NCBI GenBank assembly: GCA_965215945.1
Contig: CBDCFC010000050.1
Coordinates: 62,001 to 126,000, forward strand
Length of the DNA: 64,000 nt
Direction of reading: 5' to 3'
DNA from: JAHEKD01 sp965215945
GTDB taxonomy: Bacteria > Pseudomonadota > Gammaproteobacteria > Arenicellales > JAHEKD01
The notes under the pieces are model-generated. The model had not been told where the DNA came from, searched no databases, and saw nothing but the letters and a program-made list of their open reading frames with translations. The translations under genes were made by a program, and so were the position numbers. This document shows, one piece after another, positions 61,400 through 64,000 of this stretch (position 1 is the first letter of the stretch; each line of letters starts with the position of its first letter).

Positions 61400-61905
61400 T
61401 AAAGCGTTTCTCCTTTGATCCTGGCTAGGTCTTTAAAAAACACTGCGATCGCTTGCAGCAGCATCAAAAAAATTCCAATACACATAACAACCTTGATCGG
61501 CCACATATAAGGTCGCCATGCTGAATAACTGCGCTCACCATATTCAATAGCGTAACTGGTCGATGAATAACCGCCATAGAGCAGTAGAATTAAATAGACA
61601 ACTAGGAAAATGATGGTGAACGCATCAACCCAGGCGCGGGTTTGATTTGACCAACTACCATAGAGTAAATCCATGCGTACATGATCACCCATTTGCATTG
61701 AATAAGGACCACCCAAAAGAAAGTATGCCATCATCAGGAACTGAGCAATTTCTATAGTCCAGATTGAAGGATTGAAAAAGGTCTTGGAAATAGAAGAGTA
61801 AAGCAAGACAGCCATGATAAGAAAAATCATATACATCGTTATTCGTCCAATCTTCTTGTTTAATTTATCAACGAAACTGACATAGCTTCTTATCGGCCTA
61901 TTCAC
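61399..61905 (-). CDS. dctQ: TRAP transporter small permease DctQ
   Basis: A 168-residue protein with four helices, the DctQ length. It contains TIEIAQFLMMAYFLLGGPYSMQMGDHVRMDLLYG (in part), the conserved DctQ core, and ends LARIKGETL. First gene of the TRAP operon; the TAA/ATG junction with dctM overlaps by one base. Confidence 0.9.
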   Translation of the reverse strand: MNRPIRSYVSFVDKLNKKIGRITMYMIFLIMAVLLYSSISKTFFNPSIWTIEIAQFLMMAYFLLGGPYSMQMGDHVRMDLLYGSWSNQTRAWVDAFTIIFLVVYLILLLYGGYSSTSYAIEYGERSYSAWRPYMWPIKVVMCIGIFLMLLQAIAVFFKDLARIKGETL

Positions 61906-62087
61906 TTATTCACTTTCCTTTATGCTTCCTACGCCTGTGTTTTTGGTGAAGGAGTAATTATGCGTTAAACAAAAAATATTAACAAATTAATCATTTGCAA
62001 GCTGCATAGCATAAATTTGTTGTTTTTAAAAATAGAAATTTTATCTTTAATGGATATACTCAAAAAGAACAGCAGTAGAGAAAAAAA

Positions 62088-62642
62088 TTGAATAATCATT
62101 GTAGAGATAATCTTTGTTTGCCCGTGCCCACAGGCGATGTTTGGGTGTTCGGTTATGGCTCATTGATGTGGGATCCAGGCTTTGAATTCGAGGAATCTCA
62201 AAAAGCAATTATCAAAGGCTATCACCGTACATTTTGCGTTTGGTCGGTTCATTACCGAGGAACATTTGAAAATCCGGGGCTGGTGGTCGGACTAGACAAC
62301 GGCGGTGAATGTGTTGGCCAAGCCTATAGGATTCGGGAAGAGCAGCTTTACCCGGTTTTAAATTATTTGAAAAATCGGGAAATGGATACCGGCGTTTACA
62401 TTCCCTCTATTCGTCCGATTTGGCTAGACAATGGTGAATGTGTCGACAGCCTTGCTTTTATCGCTGATCATCAGCATGATCATTATGCCGGCAAATTAGA
62501 GATCGAAGAAAAGGTGCGGATAATTAAGCGATCAATGGGCAGTCGCGGTCCGAATACAGATTACGCCATCAATACTTATGAACATCTCATGGATCTCGGT
62601 ATCGAAGACCCTTATTTAAAATCTGTAGTCGAACAACTCTAG
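62088..62642 (+). CDS. ChaC-like gamma-glutamylcyclotransferase
   Basis: A 184-residue protein of the ChaC group that releases 5-oxoproline from glutathione or gamma-glutamyl compounds. The family motif is VFGYGSLMWDPGFEF, followed by GYHRTFCVWSVHYRGT and the catalytic Glu in LKNREMDTGVY. The frame begins with TTG 62088 (NNHCRDNLCLPVPTGDV); the upstream ribosome-binding site is weak. Its stop is 6 bp before the mnmC start, so co-transcription is likely. Confidence 0.86.
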   Translation: MNNHCRDNLCLPVPTGDVWVFGYGSLMWDPGFEFEESQKAIIKGYHRTFCVWSVHYRGTFENPGLVVGLDNGGECVGQAYRIREEQLYPVLNYLKNREMDTGVYIPSIRPIWLDNGECVDSLAFIADHQHDHYAGKLEIEEKVRIIKRSMGSRGPNTDYAINTYEHLMDLGIEDPYLKSVVEQL

Positions 62643-62648
62643 CCGCAA

Positions 62649-64000
62649 GTGACTCAACACAGTCCTGTCTTATCAACAGCAAACATTAGCTGGCAGAACG
62701 GCGCTTTATATAATCAAGATTTCAATGACTATTATTACAGTCAGTCAGATGGTTTAGCGGAGTCCACTTACGTATTCGTAAAAGGCAATCAATTACCGCA
62801 ACGGTGGCTGGAGTTTGAGAATAATAAATCGACTGAATTCAGCATAATCGAAACTGGATTTGGCAGTGGATTGAATTTTTTTAACACTGCTGAACACTGG
62901 TTAAGGTTTCGAAAAGAACAAAAGCCAAAGCACCTGAAAAAGTTGAATTACACCAGTATTGAAGGTTTTCCACTGACACAGGCTGATTTGAGTCAAATTA
63001 TAAATACTTGGAATTATAAATTCTCAGCAACAGGAAAGTTCTTACAACACTATCCACCTGCGATAAAAGGTATATATGGTTTGGATTTCGATACCGTTAA
63101 ATTGAATCTAATATTCATGCCACTGGATAAAGCACTGGCACAGTTTGAACCCAAGGGAAGTAGTTTTTTTGATTGTTTATATTTAGACGGGTTTGCACCA
63201 AACCGTAATGAGTCAATGTGGACTTCATCCCTGCTCAGGCAAATAAGTTATTTTTGCAAACTCAAATCAACATTTAGCACTTTCACTTCTGCATCGGCAG
63301 TACGTAAAAGTTTGATTAATATTGGCTATAAAGTTCAAAAAATTAAGGGGCATGGATCAAAACGTGAAATGCTTATGGGCGATCTTGAAAACTGCGATTC
63401 CTCCAAATACAGATCGAAAACACCCTGGTTCGAATTTCCAACTTCAAATCGGAACAATCAGAACATCGCCATCATCGGCGCTGGCATTGTTGGTTGTGCA
63501 ACAGCTTATTCATTAGCCAGGCTAGGCATCACATCTACTTTAATAGACAATAATAATGAGCCTGGTGGAACGATTAAAGATTTTAAAGCAAGCAGCTACT
63601 CTCCCTATTTCAGCGCAGACTTTAATCCTATTAGCCAACTTTACTGGCTTGCTTACCATCGGCTTGAACAATACCTTCAGCAACATAGCAATGTTGACCA
63701 CCAGAAATGCGGTATTTTTTATATAGCCAATAATTCACAAAGATTCAAGGCTTTAAAATCAGTTTATAAGTTAGTTAAAGCTGGTGGGTTAAATCTACAA
63801 TGGATAGAGCCTGACCAAACTCAAACTATCACCGGCATCAAAATTCATCATCCGGGATTATTCAACCCAAATGGTGGTTGGGTCAATGTAAAAAGCCTAT
63901 GTGAATCTTTTATCTGTCAGTCACCTATTTCAGTTAAATTTGATACAGAAGTATTACGCATTGAGAGGAATAAAAATAGCTGGCTTATCCATACCAGCAC
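62649..64000 (+). CDS. mnmC: tRNA 5-methylaminomethyl-2-thiouridine biosynthesis protein MnmC (3' end outside window)
   Basis: A GTG-started frame that continues beyond the window (450 codons visible). The N-terminal MnmC2 methyltransferase domain has TANISWQNGALYNQDFNDYY, the SAM motif IIETGFGSGLNFF and LYLDGFAPNRNESMWT. The FAD-dependent MnmC1 domain begins at about residue 274 with IAIIGAGIVGCATAYSLARL. It completes the mnm5s2U modification at the tRNA wobble position. The SAM-binding glycine-rich region is intact. Confidence 0.92.
   Translation, partial: MTQHSPVLSTANISWQNGALYNQDFNDYYYSQSDGLAESTYVFVKGNQLPQRWLEFENNKSTEFSIIETGFGSGLNFFNTAEHWLRFRKEQKPKHLKKLNYTSIEGFPLTQADLSQIINTWNYKFSATGKFLQHYPPAIKGIYGLDFDTVKLNLIFMPLDKALAQFEPKGSSFFDCLYLDGFAPNRNESMWTSSLLRQISYFCKLKSTFSTFTSASAVRKSLINIGYKVQKIKGHGSKREMLMGDLENCDSSKYRSKTPWFEFPTSNRNNQNIAIIGAGIVGCATAYSLARLGITSTLIDNNNEPGGTIKDFKASSYSPYFSADFNPISQLYWLAYHRLEQYLQQHSNVDHQKCGIFYIANNSQRFKALKSVYKLVKAGGLNLQWIEPDQTQTITGIKIHHPGLFNPNGGWVNVKSLCESFICQSPISVKFDTEVLRIERNKNSWLIHTS

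Overview
The window looks like chromosomal DNA of a free-living, probably marine, gammaproteobacterium of moderate to low GC content. The evidence is the set of housekeeping genes and their order: ftsY-ftsE-ftsX next to rpoH, rsmD divergent from ftsY, aat-ate-infA, rpmB-rpmG-radC-coaBC-dut, sucA-sucB, nadC, pgeF-rluD and bamD. I cannot name a genus. No rRNA, tRNA or CRISPR array was seen.

Layout. 1-4 kb: a CHASE2 sensor (cut by the window edge) downstream of a LysM/FecR envelope protein, then a DUF2130 protein. 4-12 kb: an MFS permease facing a minus-strand block with an MttB-superfamily methyltransferase, a dimethylglycine/sarcosine dehydrogenase-like flavoprotein, an EamA permease and a gamma-glutamyltransferase-like hydrolase; this looks like N-methylamine use. 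12-18 kb: SixA-like phosphatase, YciA thioesterase, EamA permease, rpoH (frame broken at a run of six A), ftsX/ftsE/ftsY and rsmD. 18-25 kb: an enolase-superfamily enzyme that lacks the usual first metal ligand, and a 1501-residue secreted gingipain-like (C25) protease with a GEVED region. 25-34 kb: acyltransferase plus acyl-CoA/ACP ligase, nadC, pgeF, rluD, bamD, a GNAT-fold protein, both N-degron aminoacyl transferases and infA. 34-44 kb: delta-9 desaturase, ribosomal proteins L33/L28, radC, coaBC, dut and sucAB. 44-52 kb: an AraC/MGMT fusion with an ArsN2-like acetyltransferase, cysE, sterol-desaturase-like and DUF389 membrane proteins, a GST, and a stomatin/NfeD pair whose NfeD carries an extra C-terminal helical domain.

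52-56 kb is the mobile part: one complete IS66-family element whose ends and 8-bp target duplication can be placed exactly. It carries tnpB, tnpC, a small membrane-protein passenger, and a tnpA interrupted by an in-frame TAG. It landed beside a Phd/VapC-type toxin-antitoxin pair and a short palindromic repeat element. 56-62 kb holds a catabolic unit: a tripartite TRAP transporter with a Tat-type binding protein, a glutamine-synthetase-like ligase and an iron alcohol dehydrogenase. The window ends in a ChaC-like cyclotransferase and a partial mnmC.

About ten intergenic gaps contain palindromic repeats with GTCAT...ATGAC signatures. Two copies have matching terminal inverted repeats (MITE-like), and two others are inverted copies of one ~110-bp unit. 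The points most worth following are the C25 protease, the rpoH frame break, the methylamine block, the TRAP/GS/ADH unit, the NfeD fusion and the IS66 passenger.
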